Of a stretch of DNA of 64,000 bases, positions 33,749-40,659 are shown piece after piece; position 1 is the first letter of the stretch, and each line of letters opens with the position of its first letter. The notes beneath the pieces are model-generated. The model ran no database searches. It was given only the letters and a program-made list of their open reading frames with translations, and was not told the DNA's origin. The DNA is from Clostridia bacterium (GTDB taxonomy: Bacteria; Bacillota_A; Clostridia; UMGS1883): NCBI GenBank assembly GCA_017467965.1, contig JAFUJZ010000007.1, positions 1-64,000 of the forward strand, given 5' to 3'. A program made the position numbers and the translations under genes.

Positions 33749-36163
33749 TTATTTTTTAAGCTGGTTTATAACGAATTTGTCGCCCTTGGCGGAGACGGAG
33801 ACTTTGTCGCCTTTGTTTACATTTCCTGATAAGATTTCCTCGGCAAAGAGGTCTTCAATCTTACTTGTAATCGCGCGCCTTAAAGGTCTTGCACCGTATA
33901 CGGGGTCAAAGCCTTCCTTGGCGAGTAACGCAATTGCAGTATCATTGAAGCTTGCGTCAATACCGTTTTCGGAAAGTCTCTTTGAAACAGAGGAAAGCAT
34001 AATTTTTGCAATACTCTTGATTTCTGTTTCAGTAAGCTGATTGAATACGATGATTTCATCAAGTCTATTTAAGAATTCGGGACGGAAGGTCTTTTTCAAA
34101 TCGTCCATTACGTTCTTTTTGATTTCGGTATTTGTATCAGCTTCACCAAAGCCTACGCGTTTTGCCTGTGTGAGCTTATTTGCGCCTACGTTACTTGTCA
34201 TGATAATGACAGTGTTTCTGAAGTCTACACGTCTGCCCTGAGAGTCTGTCAAAATACCGTCTTCCAAAACCTGCAGGAGAATATTGAACACATCGGGATG
34301 TGCTTTCTCAATTTCGTCAAATAGGATGACGGAATAGGGCTTGCGACGAACCTTTTCCGTAAGCTGACCTGCGTCGTCATAGCCTACATATCCGGGAGGC
34401 GAGCCGACCAATTTGGAAACAGAATGCTTTTCCATAAATTCGCTCATGTCAACCCTTATCATGGAGTCTTCGTCACCAAAAAGTGCCTCAGCAAGTGCTT
34501 TTGTAAGCTCTGTTTTACCTACACCTGTAGGACCGAGGAAAATGAATGAGCCTATAGGACGCTTGGGGTCTTTTAAGCCTACTCTGCCACGGCGGATTGC
34601 ACGGCTTACAGCTTTTACTGCATCGTCCTGACCTATTACACGCTCGTGAAGCACGTTTTCAAGGTTACGAAGTCGGTCGGATTCCTCCTCTTTTAATTTA
34701 TCAACGGGGATATTTGTCCAAGAGGAAATTATGGATGCAATATCGGTTTCGGTAATTGTTTTGGCATCGGAACCGTTTTTGGCTTCCCATTCGGTACGCA
34801 TTTGCGTATATTTTTCGTTAAGAGCTTTTTCTTCGTCACGTAAGGCGGCGGCTTTTTCAAAATCCTGAGAGTTGATAGCCTCCTGCTTTTCGTTAGAAAG
34901 AGCTTTGAGTTTGTCTTCTGCTTCTTTCATTTCGGGGGAAATTGTAAACGTGCGGAGCTTTGTACGGCTGGCAGCTTCGTCCACCAGGTCAATAGCCTTG
35001 TCGGGAAGGAATCGATCTGTTATATACCTGCTCGAAAGCTTTGCCGCAGATATGAGAGCATCGTCTGAAATTTTAACTCCATGATGTGCCTCGTACTTGG
35101 GACGGAGACCTTTCAAAATCTCGACTGTGTCATCTATTGAAGGTTCGCCTACCATAACTGACTGAAATCTTCTTTCTAAGGCGGCGTCTTTTTCGATGTA
35201 TTTGCGGTACTCATTGAGGGTTGTTGCGCCGATAAGCTGGATTTCACCGCGGGCAAGGGCGGGCTTTAAAATGTTTGCTGCATCAATTGCGCCCTCAGCC
35301 GCACCTGCACCGATAATGGTGTGAATTTCGTCAATAAAGAGAATTACATTACCGTCGTTAGTTACCTCTTCCATGGCTTTTTTGAGCCTTTCTTCAAATT
35401 CGCCACGGTATTTTGCACCTGCAACCATGCCCGAAAGGTCAACGGAGAAGACGCGTTTATTTTTGAGTAGCTCAGGGACATCGCCTGACACAATCGCCTG
35501 AGCAAGACCTTCGGCAATAGCGGTTTTACCAACGCCGGGCTCACCTAAGAGCACGGGATTGTTCTTTGTACGGCGGGAAAGTATCTGGATAACGCGGGCA
35601 ATTTCATCGCTTCTGCCGATTACAGGGTCGAATTTGTCCTCTTTTGCAAGAAGGGTAAGGTCACGACCAAACTGGTTGAGCGTGGGAGTGGACTTACTCT
35701 GCTCGGATTGATTGGACTTGTTGCTTGTGTTTTCCATAGCTTCGGTAACTGCGGCAAACACATCGTTGTAAATGGTTTTTGCGGCTCCGAGGGAGAGAAG
35801 AATTTTGAAAGCTACGCTGTCTGTTTCACGGCAGAGCGCAAGGAGGATATGTTCTGTGCCTATATAGCCCGAGTTTGTCTTTTTTGCCTCGAACACGCTC
35901 TGCTGGAGGCATCTTGTTGTTCTGGGAGTAAAGCCCGAGAAGGATGCAGAGGAGGGGGAATCAAACTGCGCAATTTTTTCTTTGACCTTTTCTTCGGTTA
36001 TGCCGATAGATTCAAGATATTTTGCAGCAAATGAGCTGCCTTCCTGTAAAAGACCCAAAAGGAGATGCTCAGTGCCTACAAAATTACAGCCTGTTTCCTG
36101 CGCGGCACGTTGCGAAAGACTGATTGCTTCGCGAGCTTTTGGTGTAAAGTTATGTTCATTCAT
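33749..36163 (-). CDS. clpC: ATP-dependent Clp protease ATP-binding subunit ClpC
   Basis: 804-aa Hsp100 unfoldase that feeds ClpP; in Firmicutes it degrades arginine-phosphorylated proteins made by McsB. Two N-terminal Clp_N repeats (about 1-145, TEHLLLGLL and TEHILLALC). AAA1 with Walker A GEPGVGKT, Walker [14 protein letters not shown]-domain segment (about 410-470). AAA2 with Walker [17 protein letters not shown] pore region, [11 protein letters not shown], and [11 protein letters not shown] sensor 2. The ATG at 36163 follows AAAGGAG by 8 nt. An earlier ATG at 36181 lacks an RBS and touches the mcsB stop. Last gene of the CtsR operon. Confidence 0.97.
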   Translation of the reverse strand: MNEHNFTPKAREAISLSQRAAQETGCNFVGTEHLLLGLLQEGSSFAAKYLESIGITEEKVKEKIAQFDSPSSASFSGFTPRTTRCLQQSVFEAKKTNSGYIGTEHILLALCRETDSVAFKILLSLGAAKTIYNDVFAAVTEAMENTSNKSNQSEQSKSTPTLNQFGRDLTLLAKEDKFDPVIGRSDEIARVIQILSRRTKNNPVLLGEPGVGKTAIAEGLAQAIVSGDVPELLKNKRVFSVDLSGMVAGAKYRGEFEERLKKAMEEVTNDGNVILFIDEIHTIIGAGAAEGAIDAANILKPALARGEIQLIGATTLNEYRKYIEKDAALERRFQSVMVGEPSIDDTVEILKGLRPKYEAHHGVKISDDALISAAKLSSRYITDRFLPDKAIDLVDEAASRTKLRTFTISPEMKEAEDKLKALSNEKQEAINSQDFEKAAALRDEEKALNEKYTQMRTEWEAKNGSDAKTITETDIASIISSWTNIPVDKLKEEESDRLRNLENVLHERVIGQDDAVKAVSRAIRRGRVGLKDPKRPIGSFIFLGPTGVGKTELTKALAEALFGDEDSMIRVDMSEFMEKHSVSKLVGSPPGYVGYDDAGQLTEKVRRKPYSVILFDEIEKAHPDVFNILLQVLEDGILTDSQGRRVDFRNTVIIMTSNVGANKLTQAKRVGFGEADTNTEIKKNVMDDLKKTFRPEFLNRLDEIIVFNQLTETEIKSIAKIMLSSVSKRLSENGIDASFNDTAIALLAKEGFDPVYGARPLRRAITSKIEDLFAEEILSGNVNKGDKVSVSAKGDKFVINQLKK

Positions 36164-36181
36164 ATTATTGTCTCCTTTCAT

Positions 36182-37180
36182 TTAGTGTTTTAAAAGGTTC
36201 TCACGCATGTACTTTGCTCTGAGAATATCCCTTGATGTTGGGGTGTTTTCGTCGTCGGGATTAGAAAGAGACAAGGATGCGGGAAGTGTGTCAAAAAGTG
36301 CAGACACAACACTATTTTCATCTGTAGTATTAATTATACCCAAAGATATGCCTAAAAGAACATCGGAGGAGAGAGAAAATGCTTCCTCAGAGGAGAGTAC
36401 ATAGGCATTTGTGAGAAGCCCCAGTGAACGCATACATTTGTCGGTAATTTTGGTTTTGTTATTTTCATAAAGTGCGGCTTTGACCATTTCTTCTTTATCA
36501 GAAAGCTCCTTTGCGGCGGAGTTGATACGGTTTATGATATCATCCTCTGTTGCACCTAAGGTAATCTGATTTGAAAGCTGATAAAAAGCTCCCTTGGCAC
36601 GACTGCCCTCGCCGTATACACCGCGTACTGCAAGGCCTAATTTATTTGCCCAAGATAATACGGAAGATATAGAGTTTGTAATTGTAAGCGCAGGGAGATG
36701 AAGCATAAAGCTTGCTCTCATGCCTGTGCCCGCATTTGTGGGGCAAGCTGTCAGAAAACCGAACTTTTCGTGAAAAGCTATGTCAAGCTTTTCAGAAAGA
36801 AGCGTATCTATCTTGTCAGCGGTTTCATATGCCTCTGAAAGGGAAAGCCCGTCGGCAAAAACCTGTATGCGGATATGGTCTTCTTCGTTTATCATAACTG
36901 ATATTTTTTCATCGTTTGATATGATAACCGCTCTGGGGAGATTACACTCCAGAAAATCCGGACTTACAAGATGCTTTTCGGAAAGGGATGTAAGGGTAAG
37001 TGTATCGGTGTCATCTGTTTTGATAAGCTTTACGCTGTCCTTGAGTGCAGATGACATAAATGCGTCCCATACCTTTGAAATAACATCGTTTGCCATGTCT
37101 TTTGTCATTTTAACAGGGAAGGGAATGCCCGAAAGGTTTCTTGCAAGCCTTACTCTGCCGGAAATATAGTTTGTACTCAT
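36182..37180 (-). CDS. mcsB: Protein arginine kinase McsB
   Basis: 332 aa. It phosphorylates arginines to tag proteins for ClpCP and inactivates CtsR. The phosphagen-kinase (ATP-guanido) fold shows in SGRVRLARNL at the N-terminus, CTNAGTGMRASFMLHLPAL (residues about 150-168, nucleotide site with the conserved Cys region) and GVYGEGSRAKGAFYQLSNQITLG. Length matches the family (about 350). The ATG at 37180 overlaps the mcsA stop by 4 nt, so translation is coupled. Part of ctsR-mcsA-mcsB-clpC. Confidence 0.95.
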   Translation of the reverse strand: MSTNYISGRVRLARNLSGIPFPVKMTKDMANDVISKVWDAFMSSALKDSVKLIKTDDTDTLTLTSLSEKHLVSPDFLECNLPRAVIISNDEKISVMINEEDHIRIQVFADGLSLSEAYETADKIDTLLSEKLDIAFHEKFGFLTACPTNAGTGMRASFMLHLPALTITNSISSVLSWANKLGLAVRGVYGEGSRAKGAFYQLSNQITLGATEDDIINRINSAAKELSDKEEMVKAALYENNKTKITDKCMRSLGLLTNAYVLSSEEAFSLSSDVLLGISLGIINTTDENSVVSALFDTLPASLSLSNPDDENTPTSRDILRAKYMRENLLKH

Positions 37181-37659
37181 TTGCGACCCTCCATTTCCTT
37201 GATTTCGTCACGAAGGCGAGCGGCTTTTTCGTACTCTTCCTTTTCAATAGCTTCTTTGAGCTGATGCTTTAAAAGGTCGATTTTATTTTCACTTTTACCG
37301 CCCGAGGTACCGTAAACCTTGCCTGTGTGGTTTGTTGTGGAATGAATTTTCTTCAAAAGGGGCGTCATGGAACTTTCAAACACGCTGTAGCAGTTTGCAC
37401 AGCCGGGTTTGCCATGCTTTAAAAACTCGGGTTTGGTCATGGAGCATACGGGACAGCTCACTGTGCGAGAATCCTCCTGCTCGTTATCTGAGAAGAAAGA
37501 GGAAAACAGGCTGGAGAAGCCCAAATCCATGTTAAGGTCTTTGTAGATGTTGTTTTCCTGTGCGCATGATGCGCAAAGCTTTACAACACTCTTTTTGCCG
37601 TTTATAACCCGGGTTAACGTAACGGCTGCAGGGTTAATACCGCATTTTTCACACATCAT
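37177..37659 (-). CDS. mcsA: McsB activator McsA
   Basis: 160 aa. Two zinc-binding CxxC pairs at the N-terminus (MCEKCG, LCASCAQE) and two more in CPVCSMT and GCANCYSVF, then a C-terminal UVR motif (LLKHQLKEAIEKEEYEKAARLRDEI). McsA binds and activates McsB. The ATG at 37659 is 9 nt after AAGG. The ATG three codons upstream sits right on the RBS and is less likely. Confidence 0.94.
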   Translation of the reverse strand: MMCEKCGINPAAVTLTRVINGKKSVVKLCASCAQENNIYKDLNMDLGFSSLFSSFFSDNEQEDSRTVSCPVCSMTKPEFLKHGKPGCANCYSVFESSMTPLLKKIHSTTNHTGKVYGTSGGKSENKIDLLKHQLKEAIEKEEYEKAARLRDEIKEMEGRK

Positions 37660-37678
37660 AATACTCATCCTTTCTTAT

Positions 37679-38119
37679 TTACATTATTGTCAAAAGCATG
37701 TTTTTGAATAAAACTGCTCTGGCTTCATTTTTTTGAAGCGATGTAATACTTTTATCGCTAAGTGCCGCTGCCATGATATTTGCCTCGCGCTCTGTTATAA
37801 GCGATGCGTCATAAAGACGGGAGATATAAGCGGCAGAGGTGGGATAGTCAAGAGAACCGCCCACAGAATTGATAAGCGACGTGATAAATGTGTCAACATC
37901 GCTTTCTACACGGCGGATTGTGACGCTGCCACCACCTCCGCGACGGCTTTCAATCAAATAGCCGCGCTCTGGTGTAAAACGTGTTTTTATTACATAATTA
38001 ATCTGTGAGGGTACACAGTTTAACTGGTTGGCAAGTATGTTGCGACGTATCTCTACAGAACCGTCGGAGGACGAGAGCATTTCGTTGAGCATCTGTTCGA
38101 TTAAATCTGATATAGTCAT
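37679..38119 (-). CDS. ctsR: Heat-shock repressor CtsR
   Basis: 146 aa. N-terminal winged helix with SVEIRRNILANQLNCVPSQINYVI and the glycine-rich wing RRGGGGSVTIRR that contacts the minor groove; the C-terminal four-helix dimer domain follows. It represses its own operon at normal temperature. Start ATG at 38119 has GAGGTG upstream. First gene of the ctsR-mcsA-mcsB-clpC operon. Confidence 0.96.
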   Translation of the reverse strand: MTISDLIEQMLNEMLSSSDGSVEIRRNILANQLNCVPSQINYVIKTRFTPERGYLIESRRGGGGSVTIRRVESDVDTFITSLINSVGGSLDYPTSAAYISRLYDASLITEREANIMAAALSDKSITSLQKNEARAVLFKNMLLTIM

Positions 38120-38137
38120 AATAGCACCTCTTAAATA

Positions 38138-38191
38138 TTTGACTTTGACTTTCTTTGACTTTAATATAACGCAAATTTTTATATTTGTCAA
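38138..38191 (-). promoter_or_regulatory. CtsR operator and promoter of the ctsR operon
   Basis: On the minus strand TTGACA (38191-38186), 17-nt spacer, TATATT (38168-38163), followed by AGTCAAAGAAAGTCAAA (38160-38144). The latter matches the CtsR consensus RGTCAAANANRGTCAAA. A third AGTCAAA heptad overlaps at 38144-38138. The operator lies over the transcription start. Confidence 0.93.
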
Positions 38192-38268
38192 GATATTTTG
38201 AAAAAAATATTTTAAAATGAAACAAAGTGTGCTACAATGAATGAGTATTAAATGTAAAGAGGTGCGAA

Positions 38269-38850
38269 ATGATGCAAAAAATCATTGCGGCAACAAAAAA
38301 CAAAAACAAAATTAAAGAGTTTAAGGAAATTTTGCCCGACTATGATATTATTACTCAGGAAGAGGCGGGCATTGACCTTGACGTTGAAGAAACCGGTACA
38401 ACCTTTATGGAAAACGCTCGTCTTAAGGCATTGGCTATTTTTGAAAAAACAGGTCTGCCAGCACTCGCTGACGACAGCGGACTTGAGGTATTCAGTTTAG
38501 GCGGTGAACCGGGAATATACAGTGCGCGCTACGGTGGCGAGGGTCTTGACGACAAAGGCAGGCTCAATCTTTTGCTTGAAAAGATGACTGATGTGGAAGA
38601 CGGACTTAGAGGTGCACAGTTTGTGTGTGCTATCTGCTTTGTAACAGGTGATAAAGTATACGAAGCAGAGGGTAAGTGCGAGGGCGTTATAACACGTGAA
38701 GCAAAAGGCGAAAACGGTTTTGGCTATGATCCTGTTTTTTATGTTGAAGAAATGGGTAAGACAAATGCCGAGATGACAAGTGACGAAAAGAACAGCATAA
38801 GTCACCGCGGAAAAGCACTCAGAAATCTTGCAGAAATGCTTGGAGATTAA
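38269..38850 (+). CDS. rdgB: Non-canonical purine NTP pyrophosphatase (RdgB/HAM1)
   Basis: 193 aa. It hydrolyses ITP, dITP and XTP to monophosphates, keeping inosine and xanthosine out of nucleic acids. Family marks: AATKNKNKIKEF at the N-terminus, GTTFMENARLKA, LADDSGLEV, PGIYSARYGGE, and GENGFGYDPVF with SHRGKAL at the end. Two adjacent ATG codons follow GAGGTG; the first is used here. A TACAAT -10 lies at 38233-38238 with a weak -35. Divergent from ctsR. Single gene. Confidence 0.95.
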   Translation: MMQKIIAATKNKNKIKEFKEILPDYDIITQEEAGIDLDVEETGTTFMENARLKALAIFEKTGLPALADDSGLEVFSLGGEPGIYSARYGGEGLDDKGRLNLLLEKMTDVEDGLRGAQFVCAICFVTGDKVYEAEGKCEGVITREAKGENGFGYDPVFYVEEMGKTNAEMTSDEKNSISHRGKALRNLAEMLGD

Positions 38851-38980
38851 AGAAAGTGTCTCCGACACTCTTTGGCAATAGTTGCAACTAAGGCTTACAG
38901 AGGAGAAAGCACTTTCGGATGCCATGTGCGTTTTCCGAAGTATACGAGGAAATTCTCGCACGGCAATGAAATAAAATTTA
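38851..38980 (+). other. Noncoding stretch with nested inverted repeats after rdgB
   Basis: AGTGTC-TCC-GACACT just after the stop may end rdgB. Further on are AGTTGCAACT, GGCA...TGCC arms, and GTGCG...TTCC / GGAA...CGCAC (about 38925-38962). No convincing ORF or known RNA family was recognised; it may be a small RNA or a decayed repeat. Confidence 0.3.
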
Positions 38981-39025
38981 TTTTTTACCTTATAGGAAAT
39001 TTTGCATTTCCTATAAGGTAAAAAA
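38981..39025. repeat. 20-bp inverted repeat
   Basis: TTTTTTACCTTATAGGAAAT and ATTTCCTATAAGGTAAAAAA flank TTTGC. It directly adjoins the next hairpin. The layout resembles the extragenic palindromes elsewhere in the window, but the core sequence differs. Confidence 0.7.
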
Positions 39026-39047
39026 GCGTGGCATCAGCCACGCTTTT
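39022..39047. terminator. Terminator of the small Cys-rich protein gene
   Basis: AAAAGCGTGGC / GCCACGCTTTT with loop ATCA, 9 nt past the minus-strand stop at 39056. It would work in both directions. Confidence 0.85.
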
Positions 39048-39055
39048 GGAAAAAT

Positions 39056-39181
39056 TTAGTTGCAACCGCAGTTATTGTTGCAGAGTGATGTGCCGTTACC
39101 GCAACCGCAGAACAAGAAGCAAAGTATAATAAGGATAATTATCCATTCACAACCACAGTTATTATTATTGCATCCGAACAT
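39056..39181 (-). CDS. 41-aa Cys/Asn-rich single-pass membrane peptide
   Basis: A short gene with AAAGGAG 11 nt before its ATG and a terminator after its stop. The peptide begins MFGCNNNNCGCEW, has a hydrophobic core IIILIILCFLF, and ends CGCGNGTSLCNNNCGCN. Nine cysteines in 41 residues, mostly as CGC or CNNNC clusters on either side of one membrane segment. It resembles the small glycine/cysteine-rich membrane peptides (YjcZ- or chorion-like annotations) common in Clostridia, function unknown. Metal binding or a spore/envelope role is speculation. Confidence 0.7.
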   Translation of the reverse strand: MFGCNNNNCGCEWIIILIILCFLFCGCGNGTSLCNNNCGCN

Positions 39182-39361
39182 AAATTAATATGCTCCTTTC
39201 AGATTTTGTATTACAAGAAATTTCTCCCTGCACTACATATATATTGAAAAATACATTTTTGGTGACAGTTTTAAGGAAAATTTTTGATGAATGAGGAATT
39301 TGATACTGATAATACTATATGTGAGATGTAAAGTCTCAATCTGAAAAGGAGGTTTTACCTT

Positions 39362-39661
39362 TTGAAAAAGCTTATTTTGCTTATGTGCGCATGCGTAATG
39401 CTTATGTCGGGCTGCGGCTGCAGCAATACTGATACAAACGAAGACGGTATTGTAGGCAACGATAATGCGGAAAACAATGCCGACGATAACAATGTATCGG
39501 ATAATGACATAGACCGTGGCGACGAAACTGTAGGCTCTGATGCTTCGAGAATGGTGCGTGATACTGCAGACGGTGTCGGCAGTGCAATGGAAGATATAGG
39601 CCGCGGTGCAAATAACGTTATGCAGGATGTTGGTAATGCTGCAGGCAATATGGTTAGATAA
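39362..39661 (+). CDS. Small acidic lipoprotein
   Basis: 99 aa from a TTG start, 9 nt after AAGGAGG. Lipobox LMSGC gives lipidation at Cys18, followed by a second Cys. The mature protein is Asn/Asp-rich and probably disordered (NDNAENNADDNN), then a helical tail with repeated GxAMEDIGRGANNVM-like spacing. Family not recognised. The next gene, lgt, encodes the enzyme that would lipidate it. Confidence 0.78.
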   Translation: MKKLILLMCACVMLMSGCGCSNTDTNEDGIVGNDNAENNADDNNVSDNDIDRGDETVGSDASRMVRDTADGVGSAMEDIGRGANNVMQDVGNAAGNMVR

Positions 39662-39667
39662 TTTTTT

Positions 39668-39689
39668 TACGTACTCGCATGAGTACGTA
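39668..39689 (+). other. Intercistronic hairpin before lgt
   Basis: TACGTACTC / GAGTACGTA with loop GCAT and no T-run, between the lipoprotein stop and the lgt RBS. It could be a processing or stability element, or a weak attenuator. Confidence 0.5.
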
Positions 39690-39708
39690 TTACATAAGGA
39701 GGTTACAT

Positions 39709-40509
39709 ATGGTACAGATTAATAATGTTTCTTTTCCTAAGCTGGGATTGGAATTTAGGTTTGAAGAGGCGGTAAACATATTCGGGTTTGATATATACTG
39801 GTACGGTATCATTATCGGGCTGGGTATGGCAATCGCTGTAGGTATTGCGTTTTTTGAGTTTAAAAAGAAGGGTCTTAAGAGTGACGATCTGATTGACTTT
39901 GTACTTTTTGCAATACCTTTGGGTATTTTGGGTGCGAGAATGTATTACGTCGCGTTTGAATGGGATTATTACAGCAAGCACCTTGACGAGCTTTTTGCTT
40001 TGTGGGAAGGCGGGCTTGCAATATACGGCGGCGTAATTGTGGGCGCAATTGTGGCAATTGTATTTACTAAGATAAAGAAAATTTCGTTTTTGTGGTTTGC
40101 AGATATTGCAACCTGCGGTCTTTTTATCGCTCAGTCAATGGGCAGATGGGGCAATTTTATCAATGCGGAAGCTCACGGCGGACTGACTGATTTGCCCTGG
40201 GGTATGATAACTAACGGTACAGGCCCCTGGCATCCGACTTTTTTCTATGAATCTATGTGGAATCTTTTTGGTTTCATCATCTCGTATTTTGTTATTCACA
40301 AACTTTGCAAAACAGAAGGCTGGTCCTTTGCCTACTACCTGATATGGTACGGAGTTGGAAGATTTTGGATTGAAGGAATGAGAACAGACAGTTTGTATCT
40401 TTACGGAGATATAAGGGTAAGTCAGGTTGTAGCTATGGTAAGTATCCTTTTGGGAATAGGTGTAATTTGCTACACGATATACCAAAAAAAGGTAAAACCC
40501 CGCGAGTAA
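39709..40509 (+). CDS. lgt: Prolipoprotein diacylglyceryl transferase
   Basis: 266 aa, about seven membrane helices. It transfers diacylglycerol from phosphatidylglycerol to the lipobox cysteine. The Lgt signature GRWGNFINAEAHGG is present (about 155-168), as are the conserved YGGVIVG and HPTFFYESMWN. ATG at 39709 follows AAGGAGG by about 6 nt; an in-frame upstream start lacks an RBS. Probably co-transcribed with the upstream lipoprotein. Confidence 0.96.
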   Translation: MVQINNVSFPKLGLEFRFEEAVNIFGFDIYWYGIIIGLGMAIAVGIAFFEFKKKGLKSDDLIDFVLFAIPLGILGARMYYVAFEWDYYSKHLDELFALWEGGLAIYGGVIVGAIVAIVFTKIKKISFLWFADIATCGLFIAQSMGRWGNFINAEAHGGLTDLPWGMITNGTGPWHPTFFYESMWNLFGFIISYFVIHKLCKTEGWSFAYYLIWYGVGRFWIEGMRTDSLYLYGDIRVSQVVAMVSILLGIGVICYTIYQKKVKPRE

Positions 40510-40563
40510 AATGACGGAATATTACAATTTGATGAAATTTATGTTGTGATAATGCTACAAAAC

Positions 40564-40592
40564 TTGACGGATAAGTTTTGTTATGTTAAAAT
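40564..40592 (+). promoter_or_regulatory. Promoter of the SLH protein gene
   Basis: TTGACG (40564-40569), 17-nt spacer, TAAAAT (40587-40592), with about 67 nt of leader and a strong AAGGAGGA RBS. Confidence 0.65.
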
Positions 40593-40659
40593 GACACTGT
40601 GATTTTATGGGATATTTTTGCCCTTAAAACGACTAATTATTAACAAGGAGGATGAAAAT

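Noticed and set aside
38497..38961. Minus-strand frame of 154 codons overlapping rdgB
   Set aside because: It is antisense to a clear RdgB gene and runs into inverted repeats. No RBS was seen.
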